A DNA stretch of 64,000 nt from Phycisphaeraceae bacterium. GTDB taxonomy: Bacteria; Planctomycetota; Phycisphaerae; Phycisphaerales; UBA1924. Each line of letters starts with the position of its first letter. Position 1 is the first letter of the stretch. The notes below the pieces were generated by a model. That model saw only the letters and a list, made by a program, of their open reading frames with translations. It was not told the origin of the DNA and searched no databases. Position numbers and translations under genes: made by a program. The DNA lies in NCBI GenBank assembly GCA_019636655.1, contig JAHBXB010000002.1:570537-634536 (forward strand), given 5' to 3'. Of this stretch, positions 54,615 to 62,237 are shown one piece after another.

Positions 54615-55484
54615 GTGACCCTGCTGACGTTCACCCTGATCCTGTTCGTGGGCTCGCTCGCCGCGGGCCTGCTGGGTTCGCTTACCGGCCTGGGCGGGGG
54701 CGGGATCATCGTTCCGCTGCTGGTGCTGGGGATGGGGGTGGACCTGCGGTACGCGATCGGGGCGTCGCTCGTCGCGATCGTGGCGACCTCGTCGGGGGCC
54801 GCCGCGGCGTACGTGCGCGAGGGGTACACCAACGTGCGGCTGGGGATGCTGCTGGAGATCGCGACCTCGTCGGGGGCGATGGCGGGGGCGCTGCTGAGCG
54901 CGCTGATCCCTGGCTCGGCGGTGGCGCTGGTCTTCGGGCTGATGCTGGTGTACACCGCGAAGTCGGCGATGCAGAACCCGCCGCCCGCCAACTCCGACGA
55001 CCTGCCCGATCCGCTGTCATCACGGCTGCGCCTGGCCTCGACCTACCCGGGGGACGCCGCGGCGGGGGTGGTCGTGGGAGCACGAGGCGAGGGGGGCGTC
55101 CCCTACAGCGTGCACCGGGTGCCGCTGGGGTTCCTGATCATGCTGCTGGGCGGGGCGATCTCCGGGCTAACGGGGACCGGGGCGGGTGTCGTGAAGGTGC
55201 TGGCAATGGACCGCGTGATGCGCGTGCCGTTCAAGGTCTCGACGACAACGAGCAACTTCATGATCGGCGTGACCGCCGCGACGGGGGCGGGCGTGTACTT
55301 CGCGCGGGGCCAAGTGGACCCGCGGCTGTGCGTGCCGATCATTCTGGGCGTCTCGGCGGGGTCGATCATCGGGGCGCGGCTGCTGACGCGGATGAAGACG
55401 CGGGCGCTGCGGATCATCTTCGCGATCATCGTGGCGGTCATCGGGGTGCGGATGATCATCGGGGCGCTGGGAGGTGGCTTCTGA
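54615..55484 (+). CDS. TauE/SafE-family membrane permease
   Basis: A 289-residue membrane protein of the TauE/SafE (DUF81) family, which exports sulfite, sulfonates or other anions. Two repeated halves carry the glycine-rich signature: SLTGLGGGGIIVPLLVLGMG and then GAISGLTGTGAGVVKVLAMD. Both are followed by membrane helices, about eight in total. The GTG start is placed by a TACCAT box. The following DUF1634 gene begins within its stop codon; this pairing occurs widely in bacteria. Confidence 0.88.
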   Translation: MTLLTFTLILFVGSLAAGLLGSLTGLGGGGIIVPLLVLGMGVDLRYAIGASLVAIVATSSGAAAAYVREGYTNVRLGMLLEIATSSGAMAGALLSALIPGSAVALVFGLMLVYTAKSAMQNPPPANSDDLPDPLSSRLRLASTYPGDAAAGVVVGARGEGGVPYSVHRVPLGFLIMLLGGAISGLTGTGAGVVKVLAMDRVMRVPFKVSTTTSNFMIGVTAATGAGVYFARGQVDPRLCVPIILGVSAGSIIGARLLTRMKTRALRIIFAIIVAVIGVRMIIGALGGGF

Positions 55485-55942
55485 CCCCCCCCACCCCCCC
55501 TCCCCCGCCGCTCGCTTCGTCGCCTTCCGGCCGGCCGCCCGAGGCCGCTGCGTCGCCGCCGTCGTACGCGCCGTCGCCGGGGGATCGCCGGCTTCAGGGG
55601 CGCATCAGCGTGCTGCTGACGTCGGGGCTGGTGCTGGCGTGCGCGATCTCGCTGGTCGGCGGCGTGATGCTGCTGGTGCAGGGGCACGGCGAGGTGGTTG
55701 AGTTCAAGAGTTTCGAGGCCGAGCCCACGGCGATGCGGTCGATCGGCGGGATCTGGAGCGGCGCGACGTCGCTGGACGGGGGCTCGATCGCGCTGCTGGG
55801 GGCGCTGGTGCTGGTCGCGACGCCGATCGCGCGGGTGGCGCTGGCGATGGTCGCGTTCCTGCTGGAGGGGGACCGGCTCTATGTCGTCATCGCCGCGATC
55901 GTGCTGGCGCTGCTGCTGACGAGCCTGCTGCTGGGCGTGTGA
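55481..55942 (+). CDS. DUF1634 membrane protein
   Basis: A 153-residue membrane protein. After a Pro/Ser-rich N-terminus of about 35 residues come three hydrophobic helices with DUF1634 motifs: RISVLLTSGLVLACAISLVG, SIGGIWSGATSLDGGSIALL, LLGALVLVATPIARVALAMV and a final YVVIAAIVLALLL. It is usually encoded next to TauE/SafE permeases and probably forms part of that transporter. The start is uncertain: CTG 55481, overlapping the upstream stop and preceded by GGGAGGTG, is the best candidate for coupled initiation; no ATG or well-placed GTG exists. Confidence 0.75.
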   Translation: MTPPTPPPPPLASSPSGRPPEAAASPPSYAPSPGDRRLQGRISVLLTSGLVLACAISLVGGVMLLVQGHGEVVEFKSFEAEPTAMRSIGGIWSGATSLDGGSIALLGALVLVATPIARVALAMVAFLLEGDRLYVVIAAIVLALLLTSLLLGV

Positions 55943-55968
55943 CGCGGGGACGTCGCAGTCGCCGGGCC

Positions 55969-57300
55969 TCAGGCGCGGAAGCGGCGGACGCAGATGGTGT
56001 CGTTCTGCCCGCCGAATCCGAAGGAGTTGCTGAGGCAGACGTCGACGCCGCCGGCGGGGTTGAGGTCGCGTGCGGCGTTGGGGACGTAGTCGAGGTCGCA
56101 CTCGGGGTCGGGGTTGGCGAGGTTCATGGTGGGCGGGAGCCAGCCGGTGCGGATCGCCATGACGCAGGTGATCAGTTCCACCGCGCCCGCGGCCTGGATG
56201 AGGTGGCCGAGCATGCTCTTGACGGAGGAGAAGGGGACGCGCGGGGCGAGATCGCCGAAGACGGCCTTGACGGCGCGGGTCTCGATCTTGTCGTTCTCCT
56301 CGGTGCCGGTGCCGTGGGCGGAGATGTAGTGCACGGCGGGGCGGCCGTCGGCCCCGGGCTCGCGCGGGCTGATGCCCGCCGCGCGGAGGGCGTGGAGCAT
56401 GGAGCCGGTGGCGCCCTTGCCGTCGGGCTGGATGTCGGTGATGCGGAAGGCATCGGCGGTGGAGCCGTAGCCGACGACCTCGCAGAGCGGGGTAGCGCCG
56501 CGCGCCAGGGCGTGGTCGAGGTCCTCGAGGATGACCATGCCCGCGCCCTCGCCCATGACAAAGCCGTCGCGCGAGGCATCGAAGGGCCGGGCGGCGTGGG
56601 AGGGATCGTCGGTGCGCTTGCTCATCGCGGTGAGCCGGATGAAGCCGGTCATGCCCAGCGGGTGGATCATGGTGTGCGAGCCGCCGGCGAACATCACCTC
56701 GGCGTCGCCGTGTCGGATCGTCTCGAACGCCTCGCCCACCGCCTGGGTGCTCGCGGCGCACGCGGTCATGCAGTTGCTCGCGGGCCCGCGGCAGCCGAAC
56801 TGCTCGGCGACGTGCCCGAGGGTCAGGTTGGGCTCCTGCTCGACCTCGCGCGTCGGGTCCATGCGCTGGTAGCCGGCCTTGGCCCACTTGACGGCGTCGA
56901 CCCGGCGCGATGCGGGGTCCCAGCCGGCGACGTTGGTGGCGAAGTAGTTGTCGTAGTCGAGCGTCCCCTCGCCCGAGCCCAGGTAGATGCCCAGGCGCCG
57001 GCGCTTGAGGGCATCGAACCCGTCGAGCCCGCTGGAGCGCCAGGCCTTGGTCGCCGCGGCGAGGGCGAACTGGGTGCTGGTGCCCACGCCCGCGTGCCGC
57101 ACGTTGGCCGGGACGAGTTCCTTGAAGCGGAAGTCCTTGACCTCCGCGGCGAAGTTGGTCTTGAACGAATGGGCGTCGAAGCGCGTGACCGGGCCGATGG
57201 CGTTCTCGCCCCTAAGCAGGCGGGCCCAGACGGACTCGATGTCGTGGCCCAGGGGCGTGACCCAGCCCATGCCGGTGATGACGACTCGTCGATCGCTCAT
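55969..57300 (-). CDS. fabF: Beta-ketoacyl-ACP synthase II
   Basis: A 443-residue condensing enzyme of fatty-acid elongation. The Cys-His-His triad is complete: C181 in NCMTACAASTQAVGEAFE, H329 in YISAHGTGTEEND and H366 in KSMLGHLIQAAG. The N-terminus VVITGMGWVTPLG and the C-terminal SNSFGFGGQNDTICVRRF are the family norm. Its minus-strand neighbours, upstream in the transcription direction, are a GxxExxY gene and a second ketoacyl synthase lacking both His. A TATAGT box lies 6 nt upstream of the ATG, so it has its own promoter. Confidence 0.92.
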   Translation of the reverse strand: MSDRRVVITGMGWVTPLGHDIESVWARLLRGENAIGPVTRFDAHSFKTNFAAEVKDFRFKELVPANVRHAGVGTSTQFALAAATKAWRSSGLDGFDALKRRRLGIYLGSGEGTLDYDNYFATNVAGWDPASRRVDAVKWAKAGYQRMDPTREVEQEPNLTLGHVAEQFGCRGPASNCMTACAASTQAVGEAFETIRHGDAEVMFAGGSHTMIHPLGMTGFIRLTAMSKRTDDPSHAARPFDASRDGFVMGEGAGMVILEDLDHALARGATPLCEVVGYGSTADAFRITDIQPDGKGATGSMLHALRAAGISPREPGADGRPAVHYISAHGTGTEENDKIETRAVKAVFGDLAPRVPFSSVKSMLGHLIQAAGAVELITCVMAIRTGWLPPTMNLANPDPECDLDYVPNAARDLNPAGGVDVCLSNSFGFGGQNDTICVRRFRA

Positions 57301-57306
57301 GGGCCA

Positions 57307-57312
57307 ACTATA
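57307..57312 (-). promoter_or_regulatory. -10 box TATAGT, probable leaderless start
   Basis: TATAGT on the minus strand ends 6 nt before the fabF ATG at 57300. Confidence 0.5.
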
Positions 57313-57354
57313 GACGGGGGCGTCCGGGGCTCGGACCCGCGGCGGAACCCGCGC

Positions 57355-58083
57355 TCAGGCCTTGTTCCCCGCATCCGGGTTGAAGACGCCGGGCTCGCCG
57401 GGGCCTTCGTCCTCGTACTCGTACTCGCCGTCTTCGCCGTCGTCGTCCTCGTACTCGTCCTCCTGCTCGGCGCGCATCGCGTTGAGCTTGTCGGGGTTGA
57501 GCACGCGGACGAGGCCGTCCTTGAGCCTCCGCTCGGCGAAGTTGATGATGAGGCCCAGTTCCATGTCCATCACGCGGAGCAGGGCGCGGAGGGCGGCCCG
57601 CTCGGTGCCGCCGATCTCGCCTCGCTGCGACATGAGTTCCACGACGAACCGACCGTCGATGACCAGGTCGGCGACGCGGGTGCCGACTTCGCGGCCCTTG
57701 TACATCACCGGCGCCGGGTGCTCGGCGTGGTACTTCACGCCGGCAGCGTCCAGTTCGGCCTTGAGGGCCTGGGTGTAGACGGACTTGTCGAAGCCCGGGC
57801 CGAGGCCCTTGTGCACCTCGATCGCGCACCCGATGACCTTTCGGCTGACCTCGGTCAGCGCCGGATCGAGTTCGCTCAGGGGCACGCCCTCGCCGCGGCC
57901 GTCGCCCCGCCCTCGCCCGCCGCCGCCGCCCCCCCCATTCCCACCGTACCCGCCGCCCTGGCTGCGGTATCCACCGCCCCCGCCCCCACCACCGCCATAG
58001 CCGCCACCATGCCCGCCGTAGCCGCGGCCCCCGCCGCCGTAGTTCCCCCGATCGTCACGATTTCGATTCCGGTCGTTGTACAC
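57355..58083 (-). CDS. Glycine-rich (GYGG/RGG-like) GxxExxY protein
   Basis: A 242-residue protein. Residues 1-60 are a low-complexity RNA-binding-like tail (YNDRNRNRDDRGNYGGGG, repeated GYGG and GGG, RGRGDGRGEG). The rest is a GxxExxY domain: SRKVIGCAIEVHKGLGPGFD, a core with VADLVIDGRFVVELMS, and LRALLRVMDMELGLIINFAE, a PD-(D/E)xK-type fold of unknown role. An acidic tail (QEDEYEDDDGEDGEYEYEDE) ends the protein. GTG 58083 is chosen because it starts the Gly-rich part and has GGAG upstream. It sits between the two ketoacyl synthase genes. Confidence 0.75.
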   Translation of the reverse strand: MYNDRNRNRDDRGNYGGGGRGYGGHGGGYGGGGGGGGGYRSQGGGYGGNGGGGGGGRGRGDGRGEGVPLSELDPALTEVSRKVIGCAIEVHKGLGPGFDKSVYTQALKAELDAAGVKYHAEHPAPVMYKGREVGTRVADLVIDGRFVVELMSQRGEIGGTERAALRALLRVMDMELGLIINFAERRLKDGLVRVLNPDKLNAMRAEQEDEYEDDDGEDGEYEYEDEGPGEPGVFNPDAGNKA

Positions 58084-58186
58084 GCCGCGTACTCCGTCTC
58101 TTGAGGGTTGTTGCAAGGCACCGTAGTGAAAGGACTTCCGGCCGGTCAACGGCTCGCCCTTGCGCGCCCGCCGCCGGGGCAGGACA

Positions 58187-59473
58187 CTAGCCCTCAACCG
58201 AGCGCAGCACCACCGCCCCGTTCTGCCCGCCCAGCGCGCCGCTGCAGACCAGCACGTGCCGGAGCCGGTCGGAGCGTCCGCCGCCGGGGAGTCGCTGGTG
58301 ACGCAGGCACAGCGCCGCCACCGCGGCCTGGATCCCGCCCGCGCCCGCCATGCAGTTGCCCACGCTGGGGCAGAGCAGGACCTTCGGCACGCTCGCCGCG
58401 CGATCGCCCAGCACCGCGCGGAGGGCGCCCGACTCCGGGCGGTCCATCATCGGGATGCCCGAGCCCAGGGGCACGACGGCGTCGATGTCGGCGCCGGTGA
58501 TCCCCGCATCCTCGATCGCGTTCTCGATCGCGTAGCGGAAGCCCTCGTCGTTCTCGGCGTCCTGGTAGTCAAAGGTCGAGTGCGAGGCCCCGAAGCCCGC
58601 GATCTCCGCGTAGGGCTTCGCGCCGCGCTTCGCGGCGGTCTCCTGCGCTTCGAGCACCAGGATGCCGCCCCCTTCGCCCAGCAGCGTGCCGCGGGCCTCG
58701 GGGCTGTAGGGGCGGATGATCCCGTCGGGGGAGGTCGCATCGCCGGTGGCCGCGAGGCGCCCGGCGAGGTCCATCCGCAGGATGCCCATGTGGTTGATCT
58801 TCGACTCGGCCCCACCGCTGAAGCACAGGTCCGCCGAGCCGCGCTCGATGATGCGCATCGACTCGCCGATCGACAGCAGGCCGCTGGCCTCGGCGCAGGT
58901 GATCGTGTTGCTCGGCCCCTCGGCGCCGTGGATGATCGTCACGTGGCAGGCGAGCATGTTGGGGAGGTACTTGAGCAGCCACAGCGGCGTCAGGTTGTCC
59001 ATCCCGGCAGCGCCGGCCTCGCCCCCCCACCGCGTCAGGCTCACGGCGCCCTGCTCGTCCAGCGACGACGAGAGCGCGAGGGTCAGTTCGTCGGTTTCCG
59101 CGGCGATCAGCCCGGCGCCGATGTGGCAGCCCATCCGCTCGCTGGGGTAGGTCCACGGGTCCGTCGAGCCCTCCGGCAGCGAGCCGCGGGTGAGCAGCCG
59201 GGCGTCCTCCACGGCGCACTTGGCCGCGGCGACGGCCAGTTCGATGTCGCGGGCCATGACCTTGACGGCCTTGCGGTAACTCTTGGGGACGAAGTCCTTG
59301 GCGGAGAAGTCCTTGAGTTCCGCCGCGAGGCGCGAGCGGAAGCCCGAGGCATCCAGGCGGGTGATGGGGCCGATTGCCGAGCGGCCGGCGAGCAGACCCT
59401 CCCACAGAGGGCCGGCGCCGATGCCAAGCCCGCTGACGGTACCAAGGCCGGTAATGACCACGCGTCGTCGCAT
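58187..59473 (-). CDS. Ketoacyl-synthase-like protein lacking both catalytic His
   Basis: A 428-residue protein of the thiolase-like condensing-enzyme family (RRRVVITGLGTVSGLGIGAG). The active-site Cys is present (C193 in NTITCAEASGLLSIGE). Where fabF has AHGTGT this protein has PLGSGI (335-340), and where fabF has GHLIQAAG it has GNCMAGAG (372-379), so both catalytic histidines are missing. This recalls chain-length-factor partners of ketosynthases, although those lack Cys. It may be a non-catalytic partner of the nearby fabF product. TACCAT lies 8 nt before ATG 59473. Confidence 0.8.
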   Translation of the reverse strand: MRRRVVITGLGTVSGLGIGAGPLWEGLLAGRSAIGPITRLDASGFRSRLAAELKDFSAKDFVPKSYRKAVKVMARDIELAVAAAKCAVEDARLLTRGSLPEGSTDPWTYPSERMGCHIGAGLIAAETDELTLALSSSLDEQGAVSLTRWGGEAGAAGMDNLTPLWLLKYLPNMLACHVTIIHGAEGPSNTITCAEASGLLSIGESMRIIERGSADLCFSGGAESKINHMGILRMDLAGRLAATGDATSPDGIIRPYSPEARGTLLGEGGGILVLEAQETAAKRGAKPYAEIAGFGASHSTFDYQDAENDEGFRYAIENAIEDAGITGADIDAVVPLGSGIPMMDRPESGALRAVLGDRAASVPKVLLCPSVGNCMAGAGGIQAAVAALCLRHQRLPGGGRSDRLRHVLVCSGALGGQNGAVVLRSVEG

Positions 59474-59481
59474 CAGGGCGG

Positions 59482-59487
59482 ATGGTA
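59482..59487 (-). promoter_or_regulatory. -10 box TACCAT, probable leaderless start
   Basis: TACCAT on the minus strand ends 8 nt before the ATG at 59473. Confidence 0.4.
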
Positions 59488-59520
59488 GGGACGCGGCGGG
59501 ACGATGGGGCGCCGAGCGGC

Positions 59521-59907
59521 CTAACTCGCCCGGGCGAGCTCGACCCGCACGACGTGCCGGGCCAGGAGCAGGCCCAGCGTCTCGGCGTCGGCGGCGGTCA
59601 GGCCGACGAAGCGGACGCCGGCGATGTGCCGGAACCACCCCGTGCGGCGGGACCAGACGCCGGTCACCCGCAGCCTCAGGGAGAAGGGCGCGGCCGAGAG
59701 GGTGATCGTCCTGGATCGCCCGGGACGCCAGCGGCGGGAGGTCTCCAGGCGCATCCCGGTCTGCGAGAAGTCGATCACCCGCCCGAGGGAGCAGGCCAGG
59801 CCCGAGACCGCCGCCCGGGAGGCCTCGCGCGAGTCCTCCCGCGGGTCGGGACGGATCAACTGAATGAACTGTCGCACCGGCTCAACCACGCCCATGACAT
59901 CGTCCAT
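59521..59907 (-). CDS. PilZ-domain protein
   Basis: A 128-residue single-domain PilZ protein, probable c-di-GMP receptor: RPDPREDSREASRAAVSG contains an RxxxR, then GRVIDFSQTGMRLET gives DxSxxG. After a beta sheet (RTITLSAAPFSLRLRVTG) it ends in AGVRFVGLTAADAETLGLLL. ATG 59907 is the likely start; ATG 59895 is an alternative. The long in-frame upstream extension is rejected as GC-rich coding noise. Confidence 0.8.
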   Translation of the reverse strand: MDDVMGVVEPVRQFIQLIRPDPREDSREASRAAVSGLACSLGRVIDFSQTGMRLETSRRWRPGRSRTITLSAAPFSLRLRVTGVWSRRTGWFRHIAGVRFVGLTAADAETLGLLLARHVVRVELARAS

Positions 59908-60071
59908 CCCCGGTGAAGGGAGCAGCCGTGACGTAACCGATTCGGGGCGGTCCCCAGCCCCCTCTGGCGTAGCCGTCAGAGTTTCACATCCTTTCTCGGC
60001 GTCCACCCGACTTTCGCTCCAGAAGCGAGTTTCACCACTTCCCGGGCCCGGACCGATAAAGAAAGCCGCAC

Positions 60072-60620
60072 ATGTCCGCCTTCTCCTCCAGCCCGGCCGG
60101 TCCGACCCATGGCTCCGCGCGCGCGCAGCCGCTGATCCGGTTCGACGCCGGGTGGCTGTTCCTGATCGCCGGCCTGTGCATCCTCGGGGCCACGGTGCTG
60201 ATCCCGGCCTTCGACGACCTCGCGGAAGCCCGATGGCAGCGTGACCGGGCCATCGCCATCGAGGAGCACCGCCTGCAGCGCCTGGAGCGGTACGGCCAGT
60301 ACCTCGACGCCGTGCAACGCGGCGAGGAATCCGTGGTGCTGGCGCTCGCCGCGGAGCAGTTGAACAAGGTGCCGGCGGGGTGGCGGCCGCTGCTGCCGGT
60401 GGTGGAGCCGGGGCTGCGCGGGGCGTCGGTGTTCCCGGCCCTCGAGCCGCCGGCGCTGCGGATCCCGGCCCGCGAACGGTCGGAATCGACGCTGGCCAAG
60501 CTGGCGATGGGGGATCGGTCGCGCCTGTGGCTGTTGATCGGCGGGGGCGTCTGCGTGCTGATCGGCCTGCTCCCCCCATCCTCTCGCCCCGCCTCCCCGC
60601 ACGGTCGAGCGGGTCAGTGA
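60072..60620 (+). CDS. Two-TM protein with helical extramembrane domain
   Basis: A 182-residue protein. One membrane segment near residues 27-46 (GWLFLIAGLCILGATVLIPA) is followed by a helical region (FDDLAEARWQRDRAIAIEEH, LQRLERYGQYLDAVQRGEES), a loop with VFPALEPPALRIPARERSES, and a second membrane segment near residues 152-168 (WLLIGGGVCVLIGLLPP). This is the layout of FtsL/FtsB-like or septum-associated small proteins, but no specific family is recognised. It is followed by rnpA and yidD. Confidence 0.6.
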   Translation: MSAFSSSPAGPTHGSARAQPLIRFDAGWLFLIAGLCILGATVLIPAFDDLAEARWQRDRAIAIEEHRLQRLERYGQYLDAVQRGEESVVLALAAEQLNKVPAGWRPLLPVVEPGLRGASVFPALEPPALRIPARERSESTLAKLAMGDRSRLWLLIGGGVCVLIGLLPPSSRPASPHGRAGQ

Positions 60621-60631
60621 GCGGCCCGACC

Positions 60632-60637
60632 TACTGT
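60632..60637 (+). promoter_or_regulatory. -10 box TACTGT, probable leaderless start
   Basis: TACTGT ends 6 nt before the rnpA ATG at 60644. Confidence 0.4.
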
Positions 60638-60643
60638 TGAAAC

Positions 60644-61075
60644 ATGCCAACCGGCGGCGCCTCTTCCGCGGCCCAAGCCTCCGGCCGGAGCCTCTTCCGC
60701 CGCCGGCACCGGCTGACCCACGCCCACGAGTTTCAGGCGGTGTTCGATGCCAAGGTGCGGAAGGTCGCCGGGCCACTGGTGGTCTTTGCCAAGCCCAACG
60801 ATCTGCCCCACTGCCGGCTGGGGCTCTCGGTGGGCCGGGTGGCGGGGAACGCGGTCAGCAGGAACCGGATCAAGCGGCTGGTGCGAGAGGCGTTCCGGCT
60901 GGACCACACCGGCTGGCCGGGGCCGTTTGATGTGGTTGTGAATGTGCGGGCCAACGCCCGGGCGATGCCGCTGGAGGAGGTGCGGGCGGCGTTATCGGAC
61001 CTGCTGTCGCAACTCGATCGCGAGTGGGCCCGGCGCCAGCGCCGGGCGGAGCAGCGCGAGGGGGGCACCGGGTGA
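60644..61075 (+). CDS. rnpA: Ribonuclease P protein component
   Basis: A 143-residue protein subunit of RNase P (tRNA 5' maturation). [20 protein letters not shown] gives the N-terminal helix, [20 protein letters not shown] the central strand and conserved loop, and [12 protein letters not shown] is the RNR motif. C-terminal helix: [20 protein letters not shown]. yidD follows within 10 bp. In most bacteria rpmH lies immediately upstream; no rpmH-like sequence is seen here. Confidence 0.92.
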   Translation: MPTGGASSAAQASGRSLFRRRHRLTHAHEFQAVFDAKVRKVAGPLVVFAKPNDLPHCRLGLSVGRVAGNAVSRNRIKRLVREAFRLDHTGWPGPFDVVVNVRANARAMPLEEVRAALSDLLSQLDREWARRQRRAEQREGGTG

Positions 61076-61080
61076 TCGCC

Positions 61081-61353
61081 ATGCTGGCAGGCTGGATTCG
61101 GGGTGCGGTGGTCGCCGCGCTGGTCCTGCTGGTGCGGATCTACCAGGCAACGCTCGGGCCGTTCCTGGGGGGCCGGTGCCGGTTTGTCCCCTCGTGCAGT
61201 GAGTATGCGATCGAGGCGATTCGCGAGCGGGGGCCGGTGGTTGGGGCATACCTCGCGGCCCGGCGGCTGCTGCGGTGCCACCCATTTGGGGGATCCGGAT
61301 TCGACCCGGTGCCGCTTGCGCAGCACCGGTGCCGAGCAACCGAGGTCAAGTGA
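61081..61353 (+). CDS. yidD: Membrane protein insertion efficiency factor
   Basis: A 90-residue YidD-family protein. One membrane-associated helix ([20 protein letters not shown]) is followed by the family signature [20 protein letters not shown] and [16 protein letters not shown]. It assists YidC in inserting membrane proteins. ATG 61081 is chosen; GTG 61072, overlapping the rnpA stop, is an alternative start. Operon with rnpA. Confidence 0.92.
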   Translation: MLAGWIRGAVVAALVLLVRIYQATLGPFLGGRCRFVPSCSEYAIEAIRERGPVVGAYLAARRLLRCHPFGGSGFDPVPLAQHRCRATEVK

Positions 61354-61430
61354 GTGTAAACTAAGTTAGTGGCTATCGGGAACGACCGATGGTGGGGTGC
61401 GCGTTTGTCTCATAGAAGGAGGGCGCGGCG

Positions 61431-62063
61431 ATGAGCAGGCTGCCGGCGGCCAAACGAAGGGAGCAGCTCCTCGATACCGCCGCGAGGCTGTTCGCGAAGT
61501 TCGGCTACGCCGGGGCGACGACCGCGCAGATCGCCCGGGACGCGGGGATCACCGAGCCGATCATCTATAGGCACTTTGACTCGAAGCGAGACCTGTTCAT
61601 CGCGCTGATCGAGCGCACGGGCGACGACACGATCCGCCTGTGGGAGCACGAACTGAGTACCGCGCCCGACCCGGCGGAGCGGCTCAAGCGGCTGATCGGG
61701 GCGAACCCGATGGTCTCGACGCGGCACGAGCCGCCGTCGCCCGGGAGGGCCCTGTACCGGGTGATCATCCAGGCGATGACCGAGGTGGAGGACCCGCAGA
61801 TCCTGGCGGCGCTGTCGAGCCACATGCGGAAGCTGCACGCCTTCCTGACCGGCGAGGTTCGGCGCGCCCAGGAGGGCGGGCAGGTGTCGCGCCGGTTCAG
61901 CCCGGAGGTCACCGCGTGGGCGTTGATCCACATGGGGCTTGGGTACGGCACGCTGGCGGTCCTGGAGATCCCGGGGCACGGGACGGACCAGTCGGGCGTG
62001 CACGTGTCGGACCTGATCGGCGAGTTGATGCTGGGGGAGCGGTACCGCAAGCCGGCGGAATAG
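61431..62063 (+). CDS. TetR/AcrR-family regulator
   Basis: A 210-residue repressor. N-terminal helix-turn-helix (REQLLDTAARLFAKFGYAGA, TTAQIARDAGITEPIIYRHF) is intact. The C-terminal ligand domain (residues 65-205) has long helices and LYRVIIQAMTEVEDP, RSHMRKLHAFL-like helix positions, and ends in SGVHVSDLIGELMLGERY. GAAGGAGG lies shortly upstream of the ATG. Target genes and ligand are unknown. The protease gene starts 175 bp downstream on the same strand. Confidence 0.85.
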   Translation: MSRLPAAKRREQLLDTAARLFAKFGYAGATTAQIARDAGITEPIIYRHFDSKRDLFIALIERTGDDTIRLWEHELSTAPDPAERLKRLIGANPMVSTRHEPPSPGRALYRVIIQAMTEVEDPQILAALSSHMRKLHAFLTGEVRRAQEGGQVSRRFSPEVTAWALIHMGLGYGTLAVLEIPGHGTDQSGVHVSDLIGELMLGERYRKPAE

Positions 62064-62237
62064 TCCGTGCAGCGCGGCGACCCGGCGGGTTCTTGCGAAT
62101 CTCCGAATCTCTCGCGACCGAGTTCGGACTGTTACCTGTATACTCGACGCCGCGCGAACCAACATTGGCGTTGGTTCGGTGGAAGTGGCTCCGGCCTCCT
62201 GGTCCGGCGCGGACGAAAACTGAAAAGGAGTGGCGCC

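Noticed and set aside
57900-58070. GC-rich tandem repeats in the Gly-rich coding region as a possible CRISPR or structural repeat
   Set aside because: They encode the glycine-rich tail of the GxxExxY protein; no spacers or direct-repeat periodicity.
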